Source: Clostridiales bacterium (GTDB lineage Bacteria > Bacillota > Clostridia > Oscillospirales > Acutalibacteraceae). Taken from it: a stretch of 64,000 nucleotides of DNA. Made by a program: the position numbers and the translations under genes. The stretch lies in the NCBI GenBank assembly GCA_019419895.1, contig JAHZIE010000002.1, positions 1 to 64,000 of the forward strand. The letters are read 5' to 3'. The notes under the pieces are model-generated. The model had not been told where the DNA came from. It saw only the letters and a list, made by a program, of their open reading frames with translations, and searched no databases. Of this stretch, positions 1 through 8,843 are shown in pieces. Numbering within the stretch: position 1 is the first letter of the stretch; every line of letters starts with the position of its first letter.

Positions 1-220
1 ACCTCTGGTGCACCAGTTGTCACGCCAGTGGCACAGCTGGGCAGCTATGTGCGGATCGGATAAACGCTGAAAGCATCTAAGCGTGAAGCCGGCTCCAAGA
101 TAAGATTTCCCACAGCGTAAGCTGGTAAGACCCCTTGAGGACTACAAGGTTGATAGGCTGCGTGTGTAATTGCCGTGAGGCATTTAGCTTGGCAGTACTA
201 ATAGGTCGAGGGCTTGACCT
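1..220 (+). rRNA. rrl: 23S ribosomal RNA, 3' end (partial)
   Basis: The first 220 bases match the conserved 3' end of bacterial 23S rRNA: the segment with CTGAAAGCATCTAAG, then GAAGCC, and the closing AATAGGTCGAGGGCTTGACC that ends the mature molecule at about 219-220. The gene runs in from outside the window. No 5S rRNA or tRNA follows before the terminator at 311, so this operon ends with 23S. Confidence 0.96.
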
Positions 221-310
221 TCTTTGATTCTTTTCTCTTCCTTTCCTTCTCCGTCCTTTTGTTCAGTTTTCAGGGTGTATCTCTTTACTCGCACCAATAG
301 CTGATTAATT

Positions 311-347
311 AAGACTCACACTAATTTATAGTGTGAGTCTTTTTTTG
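311..347 (+). terminator. Intrinsic terminator of the rRNA operon
   Basis: A perfect 11-bp stem, AAGACTCACAC (311-321) with GTGTGAGTCTT (331-341), has a 9-base loop and is followed by a run of T. It lies about 90 bases after the end of 23S, with only a pyrimidine-rich spacer in between, so it most likely ends the rRNA transcript. Confidence 0.88.
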
Positions 348-473
348 TTTGCTTTAGCATGAAAAGCATCGGCTGTGCCGATAAAAATAAAAATCTTGAG
401 ATAAAAGAGTCTTTTTTGTAAAAATAAATCCCGGTTTCGGAGCTGTATTATGAAGCTAAGTGAGGGATTGTGA

Positions 474-905
474 ATGAATGATATAAGCAGTTTGGCGTAT
501 ACAGAGGAATTATGTCGTGTTTGCGCCGAAATCTCGTAGGCAGGATGTGTACGACAAAATAAAGCGGATATAGGTCATATTTTTAGAAAATTGCGTAAAC
601 AAAAATGTGCGGAATTCATAGAAGAATAAGAGTATCCAACTATCTGCATATGCTGGTGTATATGCTACTGTTTAGTGAGCATAATCATGGGTGTTTTATA
701 AAGGGAAAAAGCAGTTTTACGATTTTTGATCGGTACGTCAATTCGAAATACAAACTGGGGAATTTTCGTTTTGGATGCATAGGGTATTATATAGTCACAG
801 GCGATCGGATAAAAAGGAAGATGAGCAGTACGTCAAAAAGCAGTTGAAGTAAGATTTTGCGGTGACATAAATTTCTCTCAGCGAGTATATGGGTAGTTTA
901 CAGAC
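474..905 (+). pseudogene. tnpA: IS200-type transposase TnpA, degenerate
   Basis: Short pieces of a typical IS200 TnpA (HUH/Y1 transposase of about 140-150 residues) can be read in order across several frames: MNDISSLAYT at 474, YVVFAPKSRRQ near 519, IFRKLRKQKCAEFIEE near 570, LHMLV near 643, KGKSSFTIFDRYVNSKYKLG near 700, GYYIVT near 780, and LSEYM near 878. Intact relatives read YHIVFAPKYRR, DHIHMLV, LKGKSSLMIFDRH and RGYYVDTVGKN at these places. The HUH motif His pair is damaged and stop codons and frameshifts separate the pieces, so it cannot make an active enzyme. Homology is judged by remembered family sequence, not by a search. Confidence 0.72.
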
Positions 906-1075
906 AGTAAAAATAGAAAGGTATAGAAACAGGCCATTTTAGTGATAGCCTTTGATAATATTGAGGATATTAAGCTTTTCATACCTCTCTTTAAGGGCGT
1001 GCATGGATAATCTCCGTTTAAGGCTTATGTTAACCTCCAGTTCAACTGGTAGTTTTAATTTTGTATTTTAAGTCC
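474..1075 (+). mobile_element. Decayed IS200/IS605-family element
   Basis: The tnpA remnant (separate entry, 474-905) is followed at 1032-1054 by AACCTCCAG TTCAA CTGGTAGTT. This is an imperfect hairpin of the type that closes the right end of IS200-like elements in Clostridia, where an intact copy would read AACCACCAG...CTGGTGGTT. The limits are approximate: no target-site duplication is expected for this family, and the left end cannot be placed. Everything seen points to an old, immobile copy. An accessory tnpB gene was not found. Confidence 0.6.
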
Positions 1076-1234
1076 ACCGGAAATACCCGGGAGGCAGGGA
1101 AATGAAAGCGTCAATAAAAAATCGCTCATGGTAAAAAGCGGTTGGGTTATCCATTTATCCATTGCACACCCTCATATCTGCTTGTGATATCCCCTTATAA
1201 GGCGGCAGATCATTATCATTATGCAGGACAGTAC

Positions 1235-1262
1235 TTGTTTTTTTAAAACTGTCTTATATAAT
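1235..1262 (+). promoter_or_regulatory. Candidate promoter for the GH116 gene
   Basis: TTGTTT (1235-1240) and TATAAT (1257-1262) are separated by 16 bases. This gives a start roughly 170 bases upstream of the GH116 start codon. The -10 is perfect and the -35 partial. This is pattern evidence only. Confidence 0.4.
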
Positions 1263-1440
1263 AAGGTTAAAAAGCATGTAAGAGAAGTAAAAAATAAAAG
1301 GAGGGAGGTAAAAACTGGAAGGGGTATTTTATCAAATAAAAATTCCTTGTAAAAGGAGCATGGGGTGAAAACGGGAAGGTTGCCAGGCTTTAAAATCATT
1401 GGTTTGTCAATGGAGCAATTGAATCATGGGAGGAGTGCAG

Positions 1441-3999
1441 ATGGATTTCGTTTATGAAGGCAGGCAGCGTCAAATGATAAGCTTTCCCTTAGGAGGAATC
1501 GGCAGCGGCTGTATTGGGCTTTCGGGATATGGCCAGCTTATTGATTGGGAAATTTTTAATCGCCCCAACAAGGGCAGTACCAATGGATTTTCCCATTTTG
1601 GGATTAAGGCGGAAAGGGAGGGGCGTGTCCTGGACGCCAGGGTTCTCCATGCCGATATTGACCAGGGGCTTTGCGGTTCCCTTACTGACGGCTTTGGAAG
1701 CGGACAGCACCGCCATACGCTGATGGGTTTTCCTCATTTTAGAGATTGCGGTTTTGAGGGAAAATTCCCCATTGCTAAGATAGTTTTTTCCGATACAGCT
1801 TTTCCCGGATTGGTTTCTCTTGAGGCATTTAATCCTTTAATTCCTACCAATGAGGATGATTCTTCCATTCCGGCGGCCTTTTTTACGCTGTCGGTGGAAA
1901 ATAACACGGCGGAGGAGATCGCATATACTTTTGCCGCTTCGCTCAATAATCCTTTTAAAGGGAATAACCGCTATGAGCGCCGGGAGGGGGTTCATCTTCT
2001 TCATATGACAGACCCTTTCCATGACCCGGAGGATTATGAATATGGCGATATGACGCTTGCCACCGACGGGGATGACATAGCCTTTCAGGAAAGCTGGTTT
2101 AAAGGAGCTTGGTTTGATAATATTGGAATTTTTTGGAGGGATTTTACCTCTTTTGGGAAGCTGAAAAACCGGCGGCTGGACGGGGATGGAAAGATGGAGC
2201 AGGTGGGAACCCTGGAGTCCAGAATTGTGGTATCCCCTGGGGAGAAAAAAAGCGTCAGATTTATTATTTCATGGAATATGCCTAATAACCATAATTATTG
2301 GGCGTCTCCCCAGGAGCTCGCGGGAGGCCCTGAAAACAGGTGGAAAAATTATTATGCCGTTCTGTTTCATGATTCCTCCGAGTCGGCTGTCTATGGCCTT
2401 TCCCATTGGGACAGGTTGTACGGGGATACCTGCTGTTATCAGAAGGCCCTGTTTTCCTCCACCCTTCCAAAAGAGGCGCTGGACGCGGCCGCTTCCACAG
2501 TTTCTGTCCTAAAAAGTCCCACAGTTCTGCGGCTTGAGGATGGTTCCCTTTACGGCTGGGAGGGCTGCTGGGCGCATGAGGGTTCCTGCGAGGGCTCCTG
2601 TACCCATGTCTGGGCCTATACCTACGCTTTGTGCTATCTTTTTCCCCGTTTGGAACGCTCCATGCGCGAGATAGAATTCCGCTATGACAGTAAGCCGGAC
2701 GGGGGATTAGGATTCCGTGTAAAGCTTCCTTTGGGGCGGGAACCTTCAGGATTCCGTCCGTGCGCCGACGGCCAGTTTGCGACGGTGTTTAAAACGCTGA
2801 GGGAATACCGGATCTGTGGGGATGACGAATGGCTGCGCCGGCAGTGGCCGGAGGTGAAAAAGGCGCTGGAATATGCCTGGAGCCCGAAAAATTATGATAG
2901 ATGGGATCCGGAGGCCTCCGGCGTGCTGACAGGCCGCCAGCATCATACCCTGGATATGGAGCTTTTTGGCCCGAATTCATGGCTGGAAAGTATGTATCTC
3001 TGCGCCCTCAAGGCCGCCGCGGCAATGGCGGAGACGGTGGGGGATGAAGCGTCCGGAAAAAGGTATGCAGAGATATATGAATAGGGAAAAGAATGGTCGG
3101 AGAATCATTTGTTCAATGGGGAGTATTTCTGCCAAAAGATCGATCTGAAGGATAAAAATCTCCTTGAAAAATATCCAAAAGGGGAGGCTCTTGGAGGAAA
3201 GTCCGCGCGGGAAGCCTATTGGGATGATGAGCTGGGGGAAATGAAATACCAAATTGCCGAGGGTTGCGCCATCGACCAGGTGCTGGGGCAGTGGCACGCG
3301 AACATGATTGGCCTGGGGGAAATCTTTGAGAAGGAAAAGGTCAGAGCCGCCCTGGAAGCTGTTTACCGGTATAATTATCAGAAGGATTTTCGAAGCCACA
3401 TCAATCCCTGCCGTCTCTTTGGTGTGAATGATGAAAGCGGGACCCTGATTTGCGCTTATCCCCCTGGACGGATCAAACCCCAGATTTCCGTCCCCTACGC
3501 GGAGGAAACCATGCATGGTTTTGAATACCAGGCCGCCGTCCATATGATACAGGAGGGGATGGTTGAGGAAGGAATGACACTGATTAAGGCGGTGCGGGAC
3601 AGATATGACGGCGAGAAGAGGAACCCATGGAACGAAATGGAATGCGGTTCCAACTATGCCCGATCTATGGCGGCCTTCGCGGTACTGCCGGCCTTTTCGG
3701 GAATGTCGGCGGACATGGGAAAAGGCGCGCTGGGATTTTCTCCAATACCGGAGGGGGATTTTTCATCTCTGTGGTCGTTGGACAGCGGCTTTGGAACCAT
3801 TGAGTTCCGTGAGGGCAAGGCCTTTCTGCGGATTTTATACGGGAGCTTGAAGCTGAAAACTCTTTCCTTGAAAAAAGGCTCCCATCTCTCCCGCGCGAGT
3901 GTCAACGGCAAACCAATCGCTCCTTTCTTTGAGGAGGAAAGGCTGAATTTCCAGGAAGAAATTTATCTCCGGGCAGGAGACTGCCTCACGGCGGAGTAG
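1441..3999 (+). pseudogene. GH116-family glycosidase interrupted by an in-frame TAG codon
   Basis: Two adjoining reading frames in the same phase (1441-3084 and 3085-3999) together spell one protein of about 852 residues, the normal size for bacterial GH116 beta-glucosidase/xylosidase enzymes (the GBA2-like family, DUF608 region). The N-terminus carries the family's SFPLGGIGSGCIGLSGYG motif. EGSCEGSCTHVWAY (about residues 380-392) should hold the nucleophile Glu, and HHTLDMELFG (Asp about 505) the acid/base Asp. The single break is TAG at 3082-3084 (codon 548), after YAEIYE; reading continues with GKEWSENHLFNGEYFCQKID, a stretch conserved in the family. The ATG at 1441 is chosen because GGGAGGAG sits 5 bases before it. 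There is no signal peptide. Other genes here stop at TAG, so recoding is unlikely. Both catalytic residues precede the stop, but the truncated chain loses the end of its (alpha/alpha) barrel. Confidence 0.82.
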
Positions 4000-4134
4000 C
4001 GGACGGCGGAGGAGACGGGAAAGATATGGATGGAGCTGTTTTGGAACGGACGGATGCCTGAGAACAGGGAAAAAATAACCGTCCCTCTTGTTTTGTTCCC
4101 ATACGAAGCCGGTGTTCAGATTTTCAAACCGGCA

Positions 4135-4178
4135 AAAGGACAGCCCTGCTGGAAAATTTTCCGGCAGGGCTGTCCTTT
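4135..4178 (+). terminator. Long hairpin after the GH116 gene, probable terminator
   Basis: A 15-bp stem, AAAGGACAGCCCTGC (4135-4149) with GCAGGGCTGTCCTTT (4164-4178), continues into a further GGAAAATTTTCC pairing in the loop. It lies 135 bases past the GH116 stop. The T tract is short in both directions, so termination efficiency is uncertain. Confidence 0.55.
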
Positions 4179-4179
4179 C

Positions 4180-5033
4180 ATGGCTTCGTCGGAGAATGCT
4201 CGGTTCCGTGATACGGCATAACCATGTAAAATAAAATCCTCCAAAGGGAGATTCTCGTGGGATAAGAAAAACTGAAAATAACGCCTGCTTAATAAATGAC
4301 AAAATGGAAGCCGTCTATCATCTGTGGTACAGGGACGGGGATGATATCTGGCGGAACCTCTCAAAAAAAGCAGGAACTACCCCATTTTACGCTCGGATCA
4401 CGCTTTTATTGGGAGAGTCCGCTCCCCTTTGAACCGTCAGAAAACAGAACTGTTCTCTGAAAGAAAGGCAAAAGCTTGATGGATATCATTTTACCGGCCG
4501 GCGGCCTAGAAACCATATTCGATGCTCTTGAGACGTTTTGCCGGTATGTTCTGAAAAACAGGGAAAGGCAGGAGAAAATGGAGGAGGAAGAGTCCCCGGT
4601 AATGTTTTGAGGATCTGGCCGAAACGGTTCCACTCACCAGAAAAAAGCGGTTATTCAGCCCGCTGTTTACGAATGGCGGGACATGTGGTATGATAATATA
4701 CATAGGTGTTTTTGTATGAGTTTTGGATCCACGGAGTCCTCTGTGGCAGGAAAAGCACAACAGGAATCCTTCCGGTTTTGCTGAAGAACATGCAGAGGGG
4801 TTATGCATGGAGGAGGCTCCTCCGGACGCTTATCCGCGCAAAGATTGCACAAAGACGCGGCGGAAGTGACGGCGGAAGTTAGCCTTCATTGGGAAAGGGG
4901 CGCGCCTGGGGGCTCATTCAGGACAGATACAAAAAAAGCCAGGGAAGCGGCACGGGAGAAAGGCCGCCCCAAGGCGTTTTTTGATCTGCCTGACGGCAGG
5001 ATTTTTCCTTTTTCAGGTGGGAACGTCCATGGC
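4180..5033. other. Long gap without a recognisable gene
   Basis: About 850 bases hold no reading frame I can support. Frames that stay open (for example 4803-5306 on the plus strand) have no family resemblance and overlap the better-supported HEAT gene. A small hairpin CTGCC-TGAC-GGCAG near 4987-5000 is followed by T-rich sequence on the plus strand, but no plus-strand gene precedes it. The stretch may be decayed coding sequence. Confidence 0.5.
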
Positions 5034-5375
5034 TCAGACGGTATGAATCCTCGCTTTAATCTCGTTCATGGCCTTGTGGATAGCTTCCTGAACCTGCTCG
5101 TCCTTGGTATGGTTCAACAGCCAGGTCAAGGTGGAGATGCCGCGGTCTCCGGCGGTTTTTCCCATGGCTTCGATTGCGGCGATTTGAACGTCCTTGTTGT
5201 CAAAGGATACAAGCTGGACGAGAATATTGTAGCTTTCGTCGCAGTTAACGGTTCCGCAGGCTTTTGCCGCGGCCAAAAGTACATTGGGCTCTTCCTTGGC
5301 GATTAGTTTAGACACCTTGCCCCAATGCTTTTTTTCGATGTGCTTTTTGACGGCTTCGCTTTTGTTGCCAAACAT
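5034..5375 (-). CDS. Small HEAT-repeat protein
   Basis: The 113-residue protein is nearly all helical and contains two to three HEAT-type helix pairs, for example PNVLLAAAKACG..., DVQIAAIEAMGKTA and ...EQVQEAIHKAMNEI. HEAT repeats form curved protein-binding solenoids; there is no catalytic motif, signal peptide or membrane segment, so a soluble scaffold or adaptor role is the most one can infer. It is transcribed away from the marR-type gene at 5590, and the two share an AT-rich divergent spacer of 214 bases. The upstream sequence AAAGAGGGAATTGAC provides a plausible ribosome site for the ATG at 5375. No partner gene lies downstream. Confidence 0.75.
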   Translation of the reverse strand: MFGNKSEAVKKHIEKKHWGKVSKLIAKEEPNVLLAAAKACGTVNCDESYNILVQLVSFDNKDVQIAAIEAMGKTAGDRGISTLTWLLNHTKDEQVQEAIHKAMNEIKARIHTV

Positions 5376-5490
5376 GTCAATTCCCTCTTTCGCTTTTTAA
5401 TAGATAAATAGACAAATCAGATATCTATATTACTATTATATCTATAGAATATGATAGAAAAGTGGCGATACTGTGAAGAAAGTTCTGCCA

Positions 5491-5515
5491 TAATATTAAC
5501 AAATTATTAATATTA
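5491..5515. promoter_or_regulatory. Perfect inverted repeat, candidate MarR-family operator
   Basis: TAATATTAA (5491-5499) and TTAATATTA (5507-5515) form a perfect 9-bp inverted repeat with a 7-base spacer, in the divergent region between the HEAT gene and the marR-type gene. AT-rich palindromes of this size are usual MarR-family sites, and such regulators often control their own gene. Binding by the neighbouring regulator is inference. Confidence 0.5.
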
Positions 5516-5589
5516 TAAAAATAGCATAGTAACAAAAATAGTATTATATAGAAGCGGAACCTTTATGTAATTAGTGAGGAGGGATTGGT

Positions 5590-6045
5590 ATGGAACGGTT
5601 GTCGGCAGATGAAAAGTACAGAAGGCTGAGTATTTTTCTTATTTTATGGCGGGAAAAGATCGTAGAGCCCTATGAGGATGAACGCAGCGACGCTCTGACG
5701 CCTACGCAGTTTTATGGGCTGTGCGCCGTCAAGTATTACGGTCAGATGACCATGACTGCGTTGTCCGCCGCGATGCACATGTCAAAGCAGAATTCTACCA
5801 AGCTGGCCGACCGGCTGGTGGAGCTGGCATATGTGGAAAGAAATTTTGATGAAAAAGACAGAAGAGTGATCCGTCTCCGAATTTCGGAAAAGGGCGCGGC
5901 TTATTTGGAAAAAAGCCTTTTCAGCCGTACTCAGAGGCTTGTGGCAAAGATGGAGCAGCTGTCCCAGAAGGATCAGGATGAATTTTTTCGCTGTATGGAT
6001 ACCATGAGCGGTATATTGGAAAAGATGACTTCGGGCAAGGCGTAA
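5590..6045 (+). CDS. MarR-family transcriptional regulator
   Basis: This 151-residue protein has the MarR winged-helix layout: an N-terminal dimerisation helix, then TPTQFYGLCAVKYYGQMTMTAL with the helix-turn-helix SAAMHMSKQNSTKLADRLVE, then the wing ERNFDEKDRRVIRLRISEKG, and a C-terminal dimerisation helix. The DEKDRR...LT/RISEKG wing is diagnostic. AGGAGGG lies 6 bases before the ATG. An inverted repeat at 5491-5515 may be its operator. It is followed after 36 bases by an amidohydrolase on the same strand, so the two probably share a transcript, and the enzyme's substrate could be related to the effector. The ligand cannot be told from sequence. Confidence 0.88.
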   Translation: MERLSADEKYRRLSIFLILWREKIVEPYEDERSDALTPTQFYGLCAVKYYGQMTMTALSAAMHMSKQNSTKLADRLVELAYVERNFDEKDRRVIRLRISEKGAAYLEKSLFSRTQRLVAKMEQLSQKDQDEFFRCMDTMSGILEKMTSGKA

Positions 6046-6081
6046 TTCTGGCTGAAAAATGAAAAAATGGGAGAATGAAAT

Positions 6082-6969
6082 ATGGGAGATGTTGGTGTGA
6101 ATGCCTATGCGGGAGAAGGAAAAGAATGCCGGTGGGAAGGGCTGAAGGACATCACCGAACAGGAAATAGTCTCTTTGGCGGAGAAGTATCAGCTGGTGGA
6201 CAGCCATGTCCATGTTTATCCCGAAAAGATTGCCGGCAAGGCGGCGGAAGGAGTGGGGAATTTTTATCATATCAGGATCCAAAATAAAGGGACGGTTGCC
6301 GCGCTCCTTGAAGAGGGGAAGCGTTTTGGAATACACCGTTTCCTGATTCAGTCTGTGGCGACTTCGCCGGAACAGGTGAGAGGGATTAACCAGTTTATCG
6401 CGCGGGAGTGCGGGAGCCATCCGAATGAGCTGATTGGCTTTGGAACGCTTCATCCAAAGATGCAGGACCCGGAAGAGGAGATTCTCTGGATAGAGCGGCT
6501 GGGATTGCGGGGGGTGAAGCTTCATCCCGATTTCCAGCAGTTTTTTATTGACGACAGGGAGCTTTATCCCATTTATGAGCGGCTGGAGGGGAGGCTGCCT
6601 GTATTGATGCATATGGGAGATTTCCGCTATGATTATTCTCATCCCCGCAGGCTTAAAAGGGTACTTGAGGATTTTCCCCGCCTGACAGTGATTGGCGCCC
6701 ATTTTGGCGGCTGGAGCGTTTGGGATGAGGCGGAGAAATTTCTGGCGGATACCAGTTGCTATGTGGATACCTCCAGTTCCCTGCCCTTTATAGAAAAGGA
6801 AAGGGCCCAAGGGCTCATACGCGCCTTTGGGACGGAAAGGGTTCTGTTTGGCACCGATTTCCCCATGTGGGGCTATGGCGGCGAGTTGAAACGCTTCTTC
6901 TCCCTGGACTTGACGGAGGCGCAGTTCCGGCAGATTTGCAGTAAAAATTTCATGAGGCTTCTCCAATGA
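6082..6969 (+). CDS. Amidohydrolase-2 family metal-dependent hydrolase
   Basis: The 295-residue protein fits the amidohydrolase-related TIM barrel (Amidohydro_2, decarboxylase/lactonase-like). It has the metal-binding DSHVHVYPE near residue 41-49, the strand GVKLHPDFQQF, LPVLMHMGD, TVIGAHFGG and the late FGTDFPMWG with the conserved Asp. The family removes or hydrolyses carboxyl or amide groups on cyclic or aromatic compounds; the substrate here is unknown. No signal peptide is seen, so it is cytoplasmic. The ATG at 6082 is favoured by GGGAG about 9 bases upstream. It follows the MarR-type regulator closely. The first 25 residues are not typical of the family, so the true start may be internal. 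Confidence 0.8.
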   Translation: MGDVGVNAYAGEGKECRWEGLKDITEQEIVSLAEKYQLVDSHVHVYPEKIAGKAAEGVGNFYHIRIQNKGTVAALLEEGKRFGIHRFLIQSVATSPEQVRGINQFIARECGSHPNELIGFGTLHPKMQDPEEEILWIERLGLRGVKLHPDFQQFFIDDRELYPIYERLEGRLPVLMHMGDFRYDYSHPRRLKRVLEDFPRLTVIGAHFGGWSVWDEAEKFLADTSCYVDTSSSLPFIEKERAQGLIRAFGTERVLFGTDFPMWGYGGELKRFFSLDLTEAQFRQICSKNFMRLLQ

Positions 6970-7149
6970 TAAGAAGCGCGCGGGGATAAGACAGAAATTG
7001 TTTTTTTATGTTTTCGCTTAATATAGCTAAAATATTATGTTGAATTATAGCGAAAACTAACATGTGTTCACGGTTTGTTTACAATTTTATCACCTTGCTT
7101 TCTTACGGCTGCCTTATGATTAAAGAATCAACCAACAGGAGGGAATACT

Positions 7150-8124
7150 ATGATAGAGGTCAAAAACCTCACCAAGCGTTATGGAAACAATGCAGCAGTC
7201 AACAATATCAGCTTTGAAGTTGACGAAGGAGAGATTGTTGGTTTCCTGGGGCCGAATGGTGCGGGAAAATCGACGACAATGAATATTTTGACGGGATATC
7301 TTTCCGCCACCAGCGGTTCAGTTTCAGTAGCCGGCTTTGATGTGCTGGAAAATCCCAACGAAGCAAAAAAACAGATAGGATATCTTCCGGAGCTTCCTCC
7401 CCTTTATATGGAAATGACCGTCAAGGAATATCTTGACTTTATGTTTGAGCTGAAAAAGGTTCAGTTCCCCAAAAAGCAGCATATCGAGGAAATCTGCAAG
7501 CTGGTCAGGATTACGGAAGTTTATCACCGCCTGATCCGCAACCTTTCCAAAGGCTACCGGCAGCGTGTCGGAATCGCCCAGGCGCTGCTGGGGAATCCCA
7601 GCGTCCTGATTCTGGACGAGCCGACCGTCGGCCTGGATCCCAACCAGATTATCGAGATCCGCAATCTTATCCGGCATCTTGGGAAAAAACATACGGTCAT
7701 TCTCAGCTCCCATATTCTTTCTGAGGTTCAGGCGGTCTGCGAGCGTGTTATTATTATCAATAAGGGAGAGATTGTCGCCGACGGAACGCCCGATTCCCTT
7801 TCCAGGGATTTGTCCAGCGATCATCGGCTGATCGCCAGAATCGCGGGCCCAGAGGAAGAGGTGGAGAAGCTGCTGAACAAGCTGCCCCATATTATTTCTG
7901 TGGTCAATCTGGGACAAAGGGAGAACGGTGTTTTTGAGTTTTCCCTGGAGGCGGAAAACCAGTTTGACCTGCGCAGGCCCCTGTTCGAACGGCTTGCCGA
8001 GCGCAAGTGGCCGCTGCTTGGGCTGAAATCCTCCGAGCTTACCCTGGAAGAGGTATTCCTCACCCTGGTGGACGACACGAACAATAAATTTAAATTCTCA
8101 AAAAAGAAAGGGGCGGATCGGTAA
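7150..8124 (+). CDS. ABC-2 type transporter ATP-binding protein (GldA-like)
   Basis: A complete ATP-binding subunit of 324 residues: Walker A GPNGAGKS, Q-loop GYLPELPPLY, signature LSKGYRQR, Walker B VLILDEPTVGLDP and the H-loop ILSSH, followed by a C-terminal extension of about 90 residues typical of the GldA/CcmA/NatA class. AGGAGGG precedes the ATG by 6 bases. It is the first gene of a tight four-gene operon: the next gene starts on its last base. The permease, GldG-like and DUF4340 genes that follow define the GldA-GldF-GldG-type arrangement. The cargo is unknown; in Bacteroidetes related genes serve gliding motility, but this arrangement is common in non-gliding bacteria too. Confidence 0.93.
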   Translation: MIEVKNLTKRYGNNAAVNNISFEVDEGEIVGFLGPNGAGKSTTMNILTGYLSATSGSVSVAGFDVLENPNEAKKQIGYLPELPPLYMEMTVKEYLDFMFELKKVQFPKKQHIEEICKLVRITEVYHRLIRNLSKGYRQRVGIAQALLGNPSVLILDEPTVGLDPNQIIEIRNLIRHLGKKHTVILSSHILSEVQAVCERVIIINKGEIVADGTPDSLSRDLSSDHRLIARIAGPEEEVEKLLNKLPHIISVVNLGQRENGVFEFSLEAENQFDLRRPLFERLAERKWPLLGLKSSELTLEEVFLTLVDDTNNKFKFSKKKGADR

Positions 8125-8828
8125 TGGCCGCTATATATAAAAGAGAGCTGCGGGCGTTTTTCTCGTCCCCAATCGGATATGTCTTTATCGCTGTAATTCT
8201 CTTCTTTGAGGGATATTTCTTTTACAACAGCCTGTTCTATCAGACGACGGAAGCCATCGTTCTGGTTTTCAGCAGCCTGCTGACCTTTGGGATGATGATG
8301 ATACCTGTTCTTACCATGAAGCTGATGAGCGAAGACAAAAAGCAAAAAACGGATCAGGCGCTTCTCACGGCGCCGGTCAGCCTGGCGGGAATTGTTGTGG
8401 GAAAATTCCTCGCCGCCTTTACGGTATATGGAATTGCCATCTGCTTTACTCTTGTGCAGGGCTTTGTCATGTCCTTTTTCGGGCCGCTTAACTGGGGCAT
8501 TGTTTTCGGTAACGTGATCGGAACGCTTCTTTACGGCGCGGCTACCATCGCGATCGGCCTGTTTATCTCCGGCCTGACGGACAGTCAGATGATTGCCGCG
8601 ATCGGGGGCTTCGGCGCCTCTATCCTGCTGATTTTAATCGATCAGGTCAAATACATGGCCAGCAATGAGATTGTGACCAAGATTGTTGACTGGATTTCCT
8701 TCTCTGATCGATATTCCGCCTTTACCAACGGCGTTTTCAATTTCGCGAATGTAATTTTCTTCCTTTCCGTGGTGGGAATTTTCCTGTTCCTCAGCGTTTC
8801 CACATTGGAAAAGAGAAGATGGAGCTAG
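8124..8828 (+). CDS. ABC-2 type permease (GldF-like)
   Basis: This 234-residue protein has about six hydrophobic helices in the ABC-2 permease pattern. The N-terminal RELRAFFSSPIGYVF is typical of the GldF-like group, and MKLMSEDKKQKTDQALLTAPV is the cytoplasmic coupling segment between helices 2 and 3. Its ATG overlaps the stop of the ATPase gene (TAATG), which signals translational coupling. It would form the membrane channel with the ATPase encoded just upstream. Substrate and direction are unknown. Confidence 0.92.
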   Translation: MAAIYKRELRAFFSSPIGYVFIAVILFFEGYFFYNSLFYQTTEAIVLVFSSLLTFGMMMIPVLTMKLMSEDKKQKTDQALLTAPVSLAGIVVGKFLAAFTVYGIAICFTLVQGFVMSFFGPLNWGIVFGNVIGTLLYGAATIAIGLFISGLTDSQMIAAIGGFGASILLILIDQVKYMASNEIVTKIVDWISFSDRYSAFTNGVFNFANVIFFLSVVGIFLFLSVSTLEKRRWS

Positions 8829-8843
8829 AGGAGGATGGGACAG

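Noticed and set aside
221..310. 5S rRNA gene after 23S
   Set aside because: The spacer is pyrimidine-rich and lacks the conserved 5S blocks; only about 90 bases are available before the terminator.
4803..5306. 167-residue plus-strand frame
   Set aside because: It overlaps the HEAT-repeat gene on the other strand, which has helical repeat structure and a better start; this frame has no family features.
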